Of a stretch of 60,000 nt of DNA, positions 1-11,621 are shown piece after piece. Origin of the DNA: Hydractinia symbiolongicarpus (lineage: Eukaryota > Cnidaria > Hydrozoa > Anthoathecata > Hydractiniidae); the NCBI RefSeq assembly GCF_029227915.1, contig NC_079883.1:23128001-23188000 (forward strand). Direction: 5' to 3'. A model generated the notes under the pieces. That model saw nothing but the letters and a program-made list of their open reading frames with translations. It had not been told where the DNA came from and made no database searches. The translations under genes and the position numbers were made by a program. How positions within the stretch are numbered: position 1 is the first letter of the stretch; each line of letters opens with the position of its first letter.

Positions 1-64
1 TAACTACTAACTCACAAAATATTGAGAACATTTATATACTATTAAACCATATAAAACCTTCACC

Positions 65-65
<1 letters not shown>

Positions 66-132
<67 letters not shown>
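66..132. repeat. (CAGA)n microsatellite
   Basis: About sixteen uninterrupted copies of the tetranucleotide CAGA/GACA, read directly from the sequence. It lies downstream of the stop codon of the minus-strand secreted modular gene. The rest of 1-520 is AT-rich and shows no gene. Confidence 0.97.
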
Positions 133-520
133 AATTTTTAAGCTAGAAGCAAAAACAAAAAGCTGAAAAAAAGCAGGAAGATTTTTTTCCCGAAGGATGA
201 ATCAATTGTTATATAAAACTGTGATTTAAAAATTTTAACATTTTTATAATATATTCCCATATTCGCATTTAAAAAACAATCGAGACCATTTAGAGACGTT
301 TTCCCAAATATTTTTCTTATTAACAGAAAACAAATCATTGCAATTAACTAATTTTGCTTAAAATCGTAAAAAATCCCTTCATAGTGCAGGACTTGGCTTG
401 CGAAGTCTAAACAAACAAAATTTCTATTTTCAAAAAAAAAAAAAAGATTCGTGCGAAGATCAGATTTTAGCAAAATCACCGCAAGACATCCATGTAACAT
501 GCAACATTGATGACATCAAT

Positions 521-3500
521 TTAGTTAAATGGAAAAACATCAACTGTAGCTTCGGAAGCGGCTGTCGGAGCGCGAAATTCGTCCCACGACACAAACATCC
601 CGTCATATGGAGGATCCAGAAAGTATGCTGATTTAATTTCTTCTAAAGACAGATGTCTATTCCAGACGAAGAAATGAGTAAATTTTCCTTTAATGCCCTG
701 ATTACTGTTGTCCACCACGCAATCGCTACCACTCGGATCAGCATCGTTGCCAAGGACTATCATCATGCTGTGCATCTCAGGCCCAGGTACAGGTAGAGTC
801 GATACAGTCTTAGAGTAAACTTCTTGTGCGTTCAAGTAGAGTTTAATACTTTTTGCAGAAGTGTCGTACAGGATTGTGATATGGTTCCATTTTCCAATAT
901 CTTGAGGTATGTTCTAAAAAATTATACTGCTATGTTAGTTACTTTCCCTTCTTCGATTAAAAACGTAAATTTAAAGTACTGTTAGTATTCAATCATAGTG
1001 CGAAGCAAAGTTTGATGGCCGTTTGATGGCCGAACGCGCAATATTGAAGATAAAATGTAAGGTAGCATTTTAAGCAGATGTGGTCACAAAGAGGCAAATC
1101 TCAAGGCAGAAATTTAAAAAAGATGGCGGCGTTTTAGCGGTGAAAGAAACAAGGTTTATAAACAAAACATAATTAGCAAAAACGAAGTTAGAAAGACATT
1201 TATTTGAAAGTAAGCTACCGTTAATGATTGATTAAATGCCATCTTCTAATTAAACACCCACTTTGATTAAACGTCCCATATGGAAGTTGATTTTGTAAAT
1301 ACACTCCCCTCTTAATTAAACACCCCTTTCGAATTAACGCATTTTCCAGGCTCGCTTCGCGCAACTTGTTACCACTAAGCCAATGGACGAGACGCATGGG
1401 ATGACATGGTTTGAAATACAACCGTTGATGTTCAAGGTACAAAATAAGTTTGTCTGAAAACTACTGCACACGACAAATGCATAGTAAGTGTTTGCTTCGC
1501 TGCAAACTAGACGGGTCAATTTAAACCTTTTATAGTGTTTAGGGGTGAAACGAGAAGCAAAAACCCTTGACAAGGAATTTAAAAATCGATGTGTCGTACA
1601 TACATCTGGAAATGCATCAATCAGAGTACAGTATGCTTAAGTTAAAGCTGTTTTCCATTTAAAAAAAATTTTCTGCGGAACGGAACAGACAAGAACAGAA
1701 GAGGAAATTTTCTGCTGGGAATTTTTACACACTGCGTAATCCTTATAAAATAAATCATAAATTAAATGAACGAAAAGAAAGATAGTTGAACTTGATTCAA
1801 CTTTTCCCGAAACGGATCGGAAAGGAAAACTTTCCACTCACATTGTGTAACCATTTGCAGTACGCATGCTCAGAAGCTCTTCTGTTCCTGTTCGTGCTGT
1901 TCCGCGGAAAATTTTTTTAAAGTGAAAAACAGCCTTTGTGTTTAAATTGTCATGTTTTTGGCTTCAAAAGAACAAGAATAGGAAGGTTTACACGGTATAG
2001 AAATATTATTGTGTATAATTTTTGCTCTCAATAAAACACACGATTCACCAAGGCTAAGCGATAGGTTTAAAAAACTCCCCTGCGCCTGAAAATGCTCCTA
2101 AACGCCACGCTTATAAAATAAACATATCTGAAAAATTCTGTACCGTGTTGTCCACTATGAGCGACCTTTCATCGATCAAGATCTTGTAAGTGTAACCCTG
2201 TGCCAAGAAGATTTCGTTGCAGCTGAATATGGAAGGAAGAAAGGCGACCACCAATGGGAGGGAATACTTGAAGACAGCACTGGAAGTCAACATGATAAAA
2301 AAAGAAAAGGAGAGCTTGGTTGGTATCGTTGATGTGTTTTTCACTAGAATCGGCACCTTGGTTGTACGCTGTGCAAGTGTCGCTGTAAATGCCGCATCTA
2401 AAAGTAAAAGAAATTTGCCGATAAGTCATTCAAAATGATTCATTCCTTTATAACGTAATCAATATTACAAGGGTTTGTTTTTTTATAAGCAACTCCATTT
2501 TTTATTAGCAAAATTCTGACTTCAACCTAAAGTTGCTAAAAATTTGCCTGACGTAATATTCAAAATTTGGTTTAGGACCTTGTTGCTCTACTGAACTTGC
2601 TATTACAATCTTCCTGGCCTCTATGAAATCAAAAGTGATAGTTAAAGCTTTATTTTTCGACATGTTTAGCAATGGTAAATTATTGTCAAAACTAACAAGT
2701 TTTTGGTATTGTTGAACAAAAAACGCGAGTGTTTAGCAGATTATTTGTTTCCTAGATTTTAGCAATATAATAACTTTCTATCCGATGAACATCCAACAAC
2801 TAGTGGAATGCCACAGGGGTCAATTTTTATGTTCTACGATGGGCTTTCTACCATTGCGAAACATTCAAAAAAGGCTTGAATATCATTTAAACTCTCATAT
2901 CTGACATGAACTGTATATTTAGTATAGAGTCTTCTCAATACTTTTTCACTAGCTGTGTTTCTTCTTCACCTTTACCCATAGTTTTTACTGAACATTATAT
3001 GTAGACAATTTTAATACCGTTATATATATATTTTTTCTCAAGGACCCATGTTGTTAACAGATTTGCATAAATTCCTAAAATGGCTATCCTTGTAAAATAT
3101 CTATTCAAAATAAAAATTTCTGATGTCTAATGATGGGTGATTCGGTCACAACTTGATAATACTATTTTGAGATTTTAAGTCACCTAATACCAGCACTTCA
3201 GAAGCACATTTGTTTCATACTTTTAAATAATGGTTGGATGTAAGAGTAGCTATTATATATATACATTTACGTCTGTTGTAGCTGGCTAGCATTCTGCCCT
3301 CTAAATGATAATGCAAAATACCCTATGTTGCCAATTATGCTGTCTCACGGAACAGGGTCCTATTTCTCATTAAGAAAGTTTGCAGATTTTCATTTTTTTT
3401 TTATAAAATAAATAAAAATTATCTAGCAAAAAGTAAAATTTACAGTGAAGTACTTGCAATTATAGAATTTTGTTGTAAAAGAAATCCAATGAAGCGCTTA

Positions 3501-6500
3501 GTATTTTGTTGTGAAAGAAATCCAATGAAGCGCTTATACAGCATTTAAGATTCAATACCTCTTTTAAAAACTAACGTTCCCCAGGCTAATATTAAAACCT
3601 ATTGTCACTTTGCCAAAGCAAATACAGTTGTTTAGTTAATTATGAATGGCACCAGGTTCAGCAAATAGTGCAGAACACAAAAATAACTTTCTCACAACTT
3701 TACTATTTATACAACATGAAGTTTAGATTGGATATTTAGCACTATGCTTTAGAAGCACATTCCCAATTTCTAAGAGCTAGATAAAACATTTGATTTCATG
3801 CCTGGAAATGTTTTACGTTTATATCACCAAAATGGTTGCGTGTTTGGAATTATTTGGAATTTTTCTTCTAATAATATTGAAAGTCTGTTCTTTCTCCTAA
3901 TTGTGGTAATCTTATAAACAACTCCTCTATATTTAATTTATCTTTGATTCAACACATCTGTATGCAACCTTATTAACCGTCTGGATTTTTCAAGCGGGCA
4001 ATAAGGGTTTTTAGGCATTCTGATTGGTTCAGCGCTCTTGACGACGGGCCGATATTTTGAGGTATTGCCCGTCGTCAAGAAAAATGGTAGCTCAAATTGT
4101 AAACAAGCACGAACAAAAATATTTAAGAAGCATTGGAAATGATTATATATCTAACTCCTGCAATACATTTATCGATAAAATATATTCATAGAATAGAAAG
4201 AATAACAATGTCAACAGTTAAAATAACTAGATTCAGCAACATTTTGTCTGGATGCTTCTTCAACATGGCTAGATAACTACTAGCTACATTGTCCATAAAA
4301 AACGATGATCTGATATCCAGTTTTATAAAAATACTAAGTAAAACACGACGTCTCCTCTCATTTTTAACTCGTTCCTTCTGATTTTTGGGTATTCAGTCAA
4401 TATAACTCGTTGAAGTCCATGTTATAGCTAGCTAGCTAGTTAAAAAAATTCCTTTAATATTAGTTGTAACTATATTTTAGGGTAAGTCTAAAAGTTCACA
4501 GGAGTAGCACCACGAGTGACCACGAGTAACACAACGAGTGTGCGGTACAGCCCGCGGTAATCGGTTATTATTGTATTAATTTTGTACATACTAACAATAT
4601 ATGTCCACATGGGGTTGCAATGAACAATGAATTTATGAAACTGTGATGTAATTATCTTTTTAAGTTTTGACTTTTACCCAGCTAAATCTCCGTCTTGTCA
4701 TTTTATAGTTATTCTGGATATTTAGCAAAAAGTATAACATTTAAATTTGACTCATTTCACTTAGTACCAAAAAAAGCTAACTTAATCCTATGTAGCTATA
4801 GGATATATAAACTCCCTGTTCAACAACGTCAAAGTTGTGCTCTTTTTGTAAACATTCGCCAGAGGTAAGTACCCAATTTTTACGTGTGTAATCTTACGAA
4901 TGTAATTAAACTGCCCTGTACAAAGTGCCCTGTACTTAATTTCCCCCCAAAAAATAAAATAAATAACACCACAAAACAAAGAAACCGTCCTTTACTATTC
5001 TGCATAACTTATACCGAGATCTTGGTGCGATATATAGCGAAATAAATTGTCTTAAAGGATTTCGGCTTTAAATTTTTGAAATGTTATTATTTTTGTTAAA
5101 TAAGCCTTTTGTAGGTTGCTTGATGATTATCGAGCCTTTAGTTGTTTAGCTGTTACGACAAATTTTGCACGGGCTGACGATTAGTAGCAAATATAAGAAC
5201 TAAAAGTACTAATTGTTTTTTGCTGAGTCAAAAATTATAAAACTATGAGTTTTTCGTCAAAATGGTCAAATGGTCAAAATCACGGAAAAGCGTCTTCCCG
5301 GAATTTAATCTGGTTAATAAGAATGCTGAGACTAAATATTTTGTTTCCAGTCTGAATTCTCTCATACATTACAAGAAGAAAATAATATGATTGTTACAAA
5401 TCTTACCAATTGTGCAATTTGGTCCAACGAAACCTACTTTGTCACATATACATGCACCAGCCCGACAACGTTTACCAGAAGGGCATACAGGGCAGGGCAC
5501 TGGGGTCGTCACAGTAGTTGAATCACTAGTAAATGGAGATAGTCCTTTAAGTCCAGCATTCAAAACACTGGCGTGGAAATCATTCCATGTAAACAAAGCA
5601 CCATCCAAATTGGGATTGTGATTGTATGCCTCTTTAATTTCATCAACAGAGATTGATCGGGTCCAGAGAAAAAACTCGGTGTAATCCGCAAGTACACCTT
5701 GCTGCTCATTATTGACGGCGCAGCTCCCTGAATCTAAATCAACATCGTTGCCTAAAGTGACCTGGATACTTGTCATAGGTATAGGGAACTCGGCAAGATT
5801 TGAATCTATTGTTTTTTTCAGCAAGGCATTTTCATAAACATAAACCTTTTTGTTCGCTACGTCCCACATCAGCGCGACATGTCTCCACGTTCCGAAGTCT
5901 TCTTCAATACTCTAAAATGGAAATAGATCTAAAAATTTACCTCGTAAAATGAACGAAAAAATATACAACTGATTACTATTGCTGATTACTATTTTAATTT
6001 CTAATTTCATTGCCATCGCTACTTTATGTTACAAATGCACGAAATAACAGTACCAAAAATATGTAAGATGGGAGAAAACGTAATTTTTTTTTGCGTAAGA
6101 GAGCCTGGCCTTGTAACATTGCTATTTGACTTTTGGAGAGTTCTGTAATATTGCTATTTGACTTTTGGAGAGTTCTGTAACACAGCAACTTGATTTTGGA
6201 CAGCCATTTGACTTTTTTGGAGAGTTCTATAAGCTTTATGCTACTCAGAGTTTCATAACACCCTAAAATCAAATAAAGCATCCACCGAGTATATTCCAAA
6301 AACATTCCTAAAAACTAGTTGTTTAGCTAATGAAAAAATTCACGGGTTCAAGGGTCCTCAAAATTGTTCGCAGACATATTTCCCACAGCGAAATTTCGTG
6401 CATGTTTTTTTCCTGTTAACATAAAATAATTAAATTACTTTGTAAAGGAAGTAAGCGAGATAAAGCTACGCGTGAACATTTTTTAAACAGAATACGACTA

Positions 6501-9500
6501 TTATTAAAAATCTACAGGACTAGTCGGTTACCCGCGAAAAAATCTACAGGACGCACGTCCTTTATATATCGCATTTCGTGTTTTTGGAACACGACTTTTT
6601 TCTTGCACACAAACAAATAAGGGTATTATTGAAAAAAAGGTTATTCCAACTTACGGTTTCTTTTTCATCCAGGTGCGAAGAGCTACGTGGTCCCATATAT
6701 CCAAGGGTTTTGTAATTTTTGTTTTGCGTCAAGTTGATGTCGTTACAGACGGATGGAGGTAGAAAAGAGATCACAACAAAATAGGAATAGTTAATGATTG
6801 CGTTGGCTTTTACCTTCAACCAAAGCGCAAACGAAAGATGTGTTGGTGTTTTGTCGACAGGTTTAATGATCACGGGTACGCTTGTTGTCCTGGATGATAT
6901 GATCATCGAAAACCCCGTGGCTGAAATATTTAAGTTGATAGAATGTACTGAACTAAATATATACAACAACCCTGTTTTATCCCGTTACATCAATGGACCT
7001 TCGTCAAACATAGAAATTTAGGCTGAATAGTAGTAATACTCGGAAAAAAAAAAGGCTGAACATTGGTAATACGCTAAAAAACAAGAGCTAAACATTGGTA
7101 ACACTCGAAAACAAAGAATTAATATTAGTAACACTCAAAAAACAAAGACTGAATATTAGTAATACTTGGAAAAAACAAAGGCTGAACACTGGTAAAGCTT
7201 GGTTCTCTTGGTTCTTGGTTCTCTTGGTTTAATGTGAGAAAGAACGAAAAATAAAAATAGAAAGAAAGTCTTGTTATTATTACTACTTTGAAGAAGACGA
7301 CGTAGCCTGGAAAGAAATGAATTAACAAAATTACGAAAAAGAAAACGGCTTTGGGTCAGAAAGGCAGAAAAAATCTTTCACCCTGAACACCAACTCTTCT
7401 CCTTCTTTTTCAAACGTCATTTTTTTAATTTTGTCAGCCATTTTAGTTTTGAAAATGACCTTTCACAACAAAATACTACTATTTTTAACACGAATAAATC
7501 GATTTGAGCATGATTTATGTCGGCTTCCTTTGAAGGTTGCTGAAAGTGAGCTTATCTCACTGTTAGCCGAAAAAAAAATATCAAAAAATTTGGATTTTAA
7601 AAATCGGCTAACGATGAGCTAACGAAGAGTTCAGCTGTGATCTAAGCAGGTACTTTTACGTTCACACTATAGGCTAAGGTCTTAGCGCGTCATGCGCACT
7701 ATGGTTAACTCATTGTTAGCCCATAGTGAGAACCAAGCTTTAATATGTTTTTTGATTGGGTGTCCCTAATCTCCAGTGGATTCGAAGTATTGTATGTAGA
7801 GAAAGGATGTTGTGTGGGTACAGGGATGACCTAAGAAACAAGGGCTTCATCAGACGCACAGGCCTTGTTTCTTATACCGCTTTCTGCTCGGGTAGTGAAA
7901 TTACACATTACAGGTGCCTTTCACCTACCAATTAATTTACCCATAAAATCACGTGACTTAGTCTTCTTTAGCAACAAGACAGCACATTTTTTCCCTTTCC
8001 TTTTTCACCTCGCTAATAATGGTTCGTGGTTTGTTATCAATCACTAACCAAATCTGTTAAGCATGGCCAACAAACAAATCGAGAAAGAATTATATAGAGG
8101 TAACCCTTTCGTTATTAACAGACCCTTCATAATGACCGACCGCTTACGCCAGGTCGGGTTGTTTTGATTCTATCACGGATCAATTTCACTACCCGAGCAA
8201 AAAGTGGTATAAGAAACAAGGCCTGTGCGTCTGATGAAGCCCTTGTTTCTTGGGTCATCCCTTTACCCACTTCGAATCCTCCACTGGAGAGTAGGGACAC
8301 CCAATCAAAAAACAATATTGGAAAACTCGAAAAAACAAAGAATAAATATTGTTAACACTCGAAAAACAAAGGATAAATCTATATTACAATACCCGTATCC
8401 GTCTTCTATATTATAATACCCGTATACGTCTGTCAGGCAAAATGATACCTCATAGCGAGACGTGCGTAATGCGGTATAAAAAAGACGGTCGAACCCGTGG
8501 ATTTTTCCACGGGCCATCGACTAGTATTGACAACATTCGAAAAGACAAAGAATGATACTGATAAACTTAAAACAAAGATTAGATATACATGAAACACCTA
8601 AGGCGTGCATCAATCATTAATTTCCAATGAAATAGAAATATTTCGCGAATATTAATATTCGCAAATCAGTTACGTCGAGATACTTCGCGAATGAGCCAAT
8701 TTAAGGTATTTTTGAAGATTTGTATATCATAAAATTGCCAGAATTTGACACAGTTTTCCGCTAAATCCTTACAAAAGGTGGTGGCAAAAAATAAACAAAC
8801 AAAGGAATAAATAAAAATTAGCACTAAACAATTAAAGCATGCAAAAAACGTCATACCTGTGCTATTTAGATTACCACCACCACTACCATTACCACCTCCA
8901 CCACTACCACTACCACCTCCACCACCACCACTAATACTTCCTGTAGTAGGAGCGACAGTGGGCGGCTAAAGAGAATTATTCCTTTGTCAAAACGTACACT
9001 TGGTGAGTAATACACGTCACCCCACTAAATAATTTTCTATTTTTTTCCACCTAGGAAATTTTTATGTTTTGTACGGACGCATTTACTACACATTTTGCAA
9101 AATAAAATCTAACGCCTAACGCATTACAAAGTATGCTTACATTAGTACATTAAAGAAGAATTGAGATCAAAATTGACTTTTTTTTATTTTTTATTATAAT
9201 TTCACTCATACCATAAAAACAAAAATGTTCCCAAAACATTATGCAATTTTATTTATTTTTGAGGGAGATATGAGGTTGCAATGTCATTCGACAATGACAT
9301 CACAAGTACGAGAGCCGCTGAAACGCATAAAACACAAAGTCGAATGTTTATATTGAAAGAGTGTAGCACGACAGAAGGATGTTTGAAATATTGTTGATTT
9401 CTTATACTTAATGCGTTTACTTAGATTTGTCTTTCACTTAACATTTGTACTTTTTATTTGTATATTTTTAATATATCTTCTGAATCAAGGCATTAGGATT

Positions 9501-11621
9501 TTTCTTACTAACTCGAGCGAATAAATTAAGAAAGGATAAATATCTGTCCTATGCCACTTGTTTATCATATTTATTATGTGTCTTTCAGACCTAATAATAT
9601 TTCAATTGTGGACGTAAAATGCCAAGTTGTATATATTATATCGACGGTGTCTCATGAAAGAAGTTTCCAGAACGGATATATTGAGGCATAATGTGTCAAA
9701 GTCGCGATGTTTTGTTATGCATCCAGAATCAAGTTTATCACTGAGTAAAGTGTCATACTCAGCAGCATTTACATTCTATAAATGTCGGCATTATCGTAAA
9801 AAACATACATTTCACCAATGCAGATTTTCTGTCCTACTTGATTTAAACTCGTTTTTATATTCGCTATCGTCACTGCTAGAAGAAAACTTTCTTTTCTTCA
9901 GTTCTTCTTTGCTATATTCGGGCTCATCAAAATATCCATACAAATAATCTTTATTACTAGCAACAGAACTATCAGAGCTATCTTCGCAAATATTATGAAA
10001 CTATGTCGCCGTCTGAGAACGTCATCGCTGAATGAATGTTTATACCTGCGGCTAGAAACCTCGCACCTCGAAGTCTCGCACTAGTGACGTCACATTTTTG
10101 ATCACGTGACCTTGCAAAAATGCTAATTTATGGTTATATATAAAAATCTAAGAGTTTTTATGTACATTCAGGAAGATAAAACGCTCATTTTAAGCTAAGG
10201 TTGTTTTTTGACCTCAATTCTCCTTTAAAAATTCCCTGCAAACAAGCAAAATAACTTACCGCAGGAACATATTCTGTGACTCTTGACAAACTTTCTGACA
10301 GACAATCCTCACATGTCTAAATAAAAAAAAGACTACCTCCCTAAAAGCTGATTACAAACTAAAACGGAAAAATGGGCCAAAGGAGAAGAGCAGAAAAAAA
10401 CTACAAGAGAAGAAACAGGAGCAACAAGACGAAAGCAAAAAAAAGTACAAATTAAAACAGAAAGGGATAAAAAGAGAATTGATAAAAAAAAATTGCATCG
10501 GAAAAAATGCTGCAAAAAGAAGAAAGAAAAAGTAATACAAAGGATTAAAATATGGAACTGAAAATCTAACAAGAAAAAAAAAAGAAAAGAAACCATTTTT
10601 CAGTTGCAGGTTTGGTTAGCAGACGTCTGAACATGAGTTCGCTGCTTATCGGCTTGAGCTTCTTTTTGTTGTATATCGCATCGTTTACTTTAAGGTAAAA
10701 ATTTTTCCAGAGATAATGTCGCGAATTTTGCCCTAATTCGCGAAAATAAATACCAAGAAATTTACCAATAGTTCTTGGTTCGCGAAAATTATTTTCGCAA
10801 AATAAGCCTTTCAGTTTTCACTCACGAAAATTTCGAAATTAGCAATTTTACGAGCCTGTAGGAACATTTATACTACAACGTTCCAGTGTATAACAATTTA
10901 AAACGGTATGACCACAAGACAACACACGTTTGACAACATCGTCATCAACAGCATCACGTCAACGTCTTTGAAGTTCCACTAATCACTGCGCAACTCTCTT
11001 AAGCCACTTTCTGCTGATAACCAATTACATTATTCGAAACAATCAGGACTTTGTCCACCTAATAAAATCACAAACAACGCTTGTCTACTAGGAGGAGCGT
11101 GTGTCGTACAATGTAAACTCCTTGATGTCTACTATTTTATTGATGCGATATACAACAAGAAGAAACACAGATCGACGGCAGCAACCGACGGAAACAAACC
11201 AACAGCAGCAAAGCGTCAGCAACAAACCGACAGCAGGCAGCAAACTCATACTCTGACGTCTGCTGACCAAACTTACAATCAAAAAGAAAAGAGGAAAATG
11301 ATTCAGTACAAAACAACAACAAAAACAGGTGAAACTTACTGTCAGTATCTCCACCGTTTCATTATTTGATGCAGAAGTTGAATAATCCTTTTTGATCAAC
11401 ACACAATTCTTTAATTCGTCTGTATGCTCATGCTCTCTAACGCCGATAACAAAACATTCCGGGTCGAGCTCGCACGTCATATAACAATCCGTGTATGTAA
11501 ACACTTGGATTTCTCGAAGAATGTCTGTCTTGGCTATTTTGCGAGTTAAAAAACTGTTGTAGAGACCGACCGAAAATACGCGATGCACGCAAAATAATGC
11601 AACAAATATAACGCGAAACAT
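521..11621 (-). CDS. Secreted PAN / Gly-linker / LamG / EGF / LamG protein, 7 exons, complete
   Basis: Exons in coding order: 11621-11340, 10316-10260, 8965-8857, 6971-6655, 5911-5407, 2397-2144, 913-521 (stop TAA). All have AG/GT borders and joining phases; they sum to 1917 nt, 638 residues. Residues 1-19 form a signal peptide (MFRVIFVALFCVHRVF). Residues 20-113 are cysteine-rich and PAN/Apple-like (CYMTCELDPEC, then TCEDC). Residues 114-149 are a Pro/Thr then Gly/Ser linker. Residues 150-390 are a concanavalin A-like LamG/pentraxin-type domain (LSFALWLKV, TWRHVALMWD, VTLGNDVD, FFLWTRSISVDEI). Residues 393-423 are EGF-like (CICDKVGFVGPNC). Residues 424-638 are a second LamG-like domain (KWNHITILYD, IVLGNDAD). 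No membrane segment was seen, so it is probably secreted; surface recognition or matrix binding is inference. The ATG at 11621 was preferred because upstream in-frame sequence lacks ATG. I know no family with this exact order. Confidence 0.82.
1645..1936. mobile_element. MITE-like element with about 58 bp terminal inverted repeats
   Basis: The left arm (1645-1702) begins AAGCTGTTTTCC and the right arm (1876-1936) ends GAAAAACAGCCTT. The arms are imperfect reverse complements over about 58 bp and share CTGCGGAAC-type cores. About 170 bp without a long reading frame lie between them. The target duplication is unclear, so the superfamily is not assigned. It sits in the last intron of the modular secreted gene. 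Confidence 0.65.
3467..3537. repeat. Two-copy tandem repeat, about 35 bp
   Basis: Two near-identical copies of a unit containing GAAATCCAATGAAGCGCTTA lie directly adjacent within an intron. The rest of 2400-5400 is intron, with no other gene seen. Confidence 0.85.
4037..4079. repeat. Perfect 13 bp inverted repeat (hairpin)
   Basis: CTTGACGACGGGC at 4037-4049 is exactly complementary to GCCCGTCGTCAAG at 4067-4079, with a 17 nt spacer. It is GC-rich in an AT-rich intron. It may be a fold-back remnant; no flanking duplication was seen. Confidence 0.85.
6112..6232. repeat. Tandem repeat, about 37 bp unit
   Basis: Three to four degenerate copies of a unit containing TTTGACTTTTGGAGAGTTCT lie in the intron between the two exons of the first LamG-like domain. 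Confidence 0.8.
6520..6553 (-). mobile_element. Helitron-like 3' end, degenerate copy
   Basis: On the minus strand, CGCGGG, a 7 nt gap (TAACCGA) and CTAG followed by T match the ends of the two better copies at 8524 and 31617. The left arm of the hairpin is decayed, and the 5' end was not located. Confidence 0.45.
7022..7200. repeat. Tandem array of about 36 bp units (left part)
   Basis: About five degenerate units carry a GAATATTAGTAACACTC-like core followed by an A-rich tail ending CAAAG. The same unit resumes at 8314-8575. The array is therefore interrupted by a 1.1 kb stretch that includes the fold-back element at 7747-8313. Confidence 0.8.
7747..8313. mobile_element. Fold-back DNA element, about 140 bp inverted repeats, TSD AATAT
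   Basis: The left arm (7747 to about 7893) starts GTTTTTTGATTGGGTGTCCC. The right arm (about 8178-8313) is its reverse complement, with few mismatches, and ends CCAATCAAAAAAC. AATAT occurs immediately outside both ends (7742-7746 and 8314-8318), which fits a 5 bp target-site duplication. The centre (about 280 bp) has no convincing coding frame, so the element is non-autonomous. The superfamily is undetermined. Confidence 0.8.
8314..8575. repeat. Tandem array of about 36 bp units (right part)
   Basis: This continues the array of 7022-7200 and is broken by the small Helitron-like insertion at 8378-8524. The unit on either side of that insertion joins to match the neighbouring intact unit. Confidence 0.75.
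8378..8524 (+). mobile_element. Mini-Helitron (147 bp, non-autonomous)
   Basis: The element begins TCTATATTACAATACCCG after an A and ends CGACTAG before a T, the A|TC...CTAG|T arrangement expected of Helitrons. A 7 bp stem hairpin (CCCGTGG at 8494-8500, CCACGGG at 8507-8513) precedes CTAG by 7 nt. The first 27 bp are nearly duplicated in tandem at 8405-8431. Removing the element restores a normal unit of the surrounding tandem array (GATAAA joined to TATTG), so the borders are well supported. Confidence 0.75.
9617..9994 (-). pseudogene. Decayed P2X7-like cysteine-rich transposon ORF
   Basis: The minus strand from 9994 reads an acidic/serine segment containing YGYFDEPEYSKEELKKRKFS and ends at a stop at 9812. 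A piece in a second frame (9761-9811) contains MPTFIECKCC. A third piece (9617-9760) contains GCITKHRDFDTLCL and ends near NIYNLAF. Together these resemble the zinc-binding P2X7 cytoplasmic-tail-like domain common in cnidarian mobile elements. At least one stop and two frame changes show that it is dead. It lies in intron 2 of the secreted modular gene, and flanking sequence gave no further homology. The family assignment is from memory of the motif order. Confidence 0.5.

Noticed and set aside
1221-1573. Two overlapping minus-strand frames
   Set aside because: They follow a repeated TTAATTAAACACCCC-type sequence in an intron, not a coding pattern.
2169-2429. Alternative frame with CGIYSDTC across the LamG exon
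   Set aside because: The other frame matches the paralogous LamG exon at 6655-6971 and joins both neighbours in phase.
9627-9947. 106-codon plus-strand frame
   Set aside because: It is antisense to the P2X7-like fossil, whose minus-strand motifs explain the sequence better.
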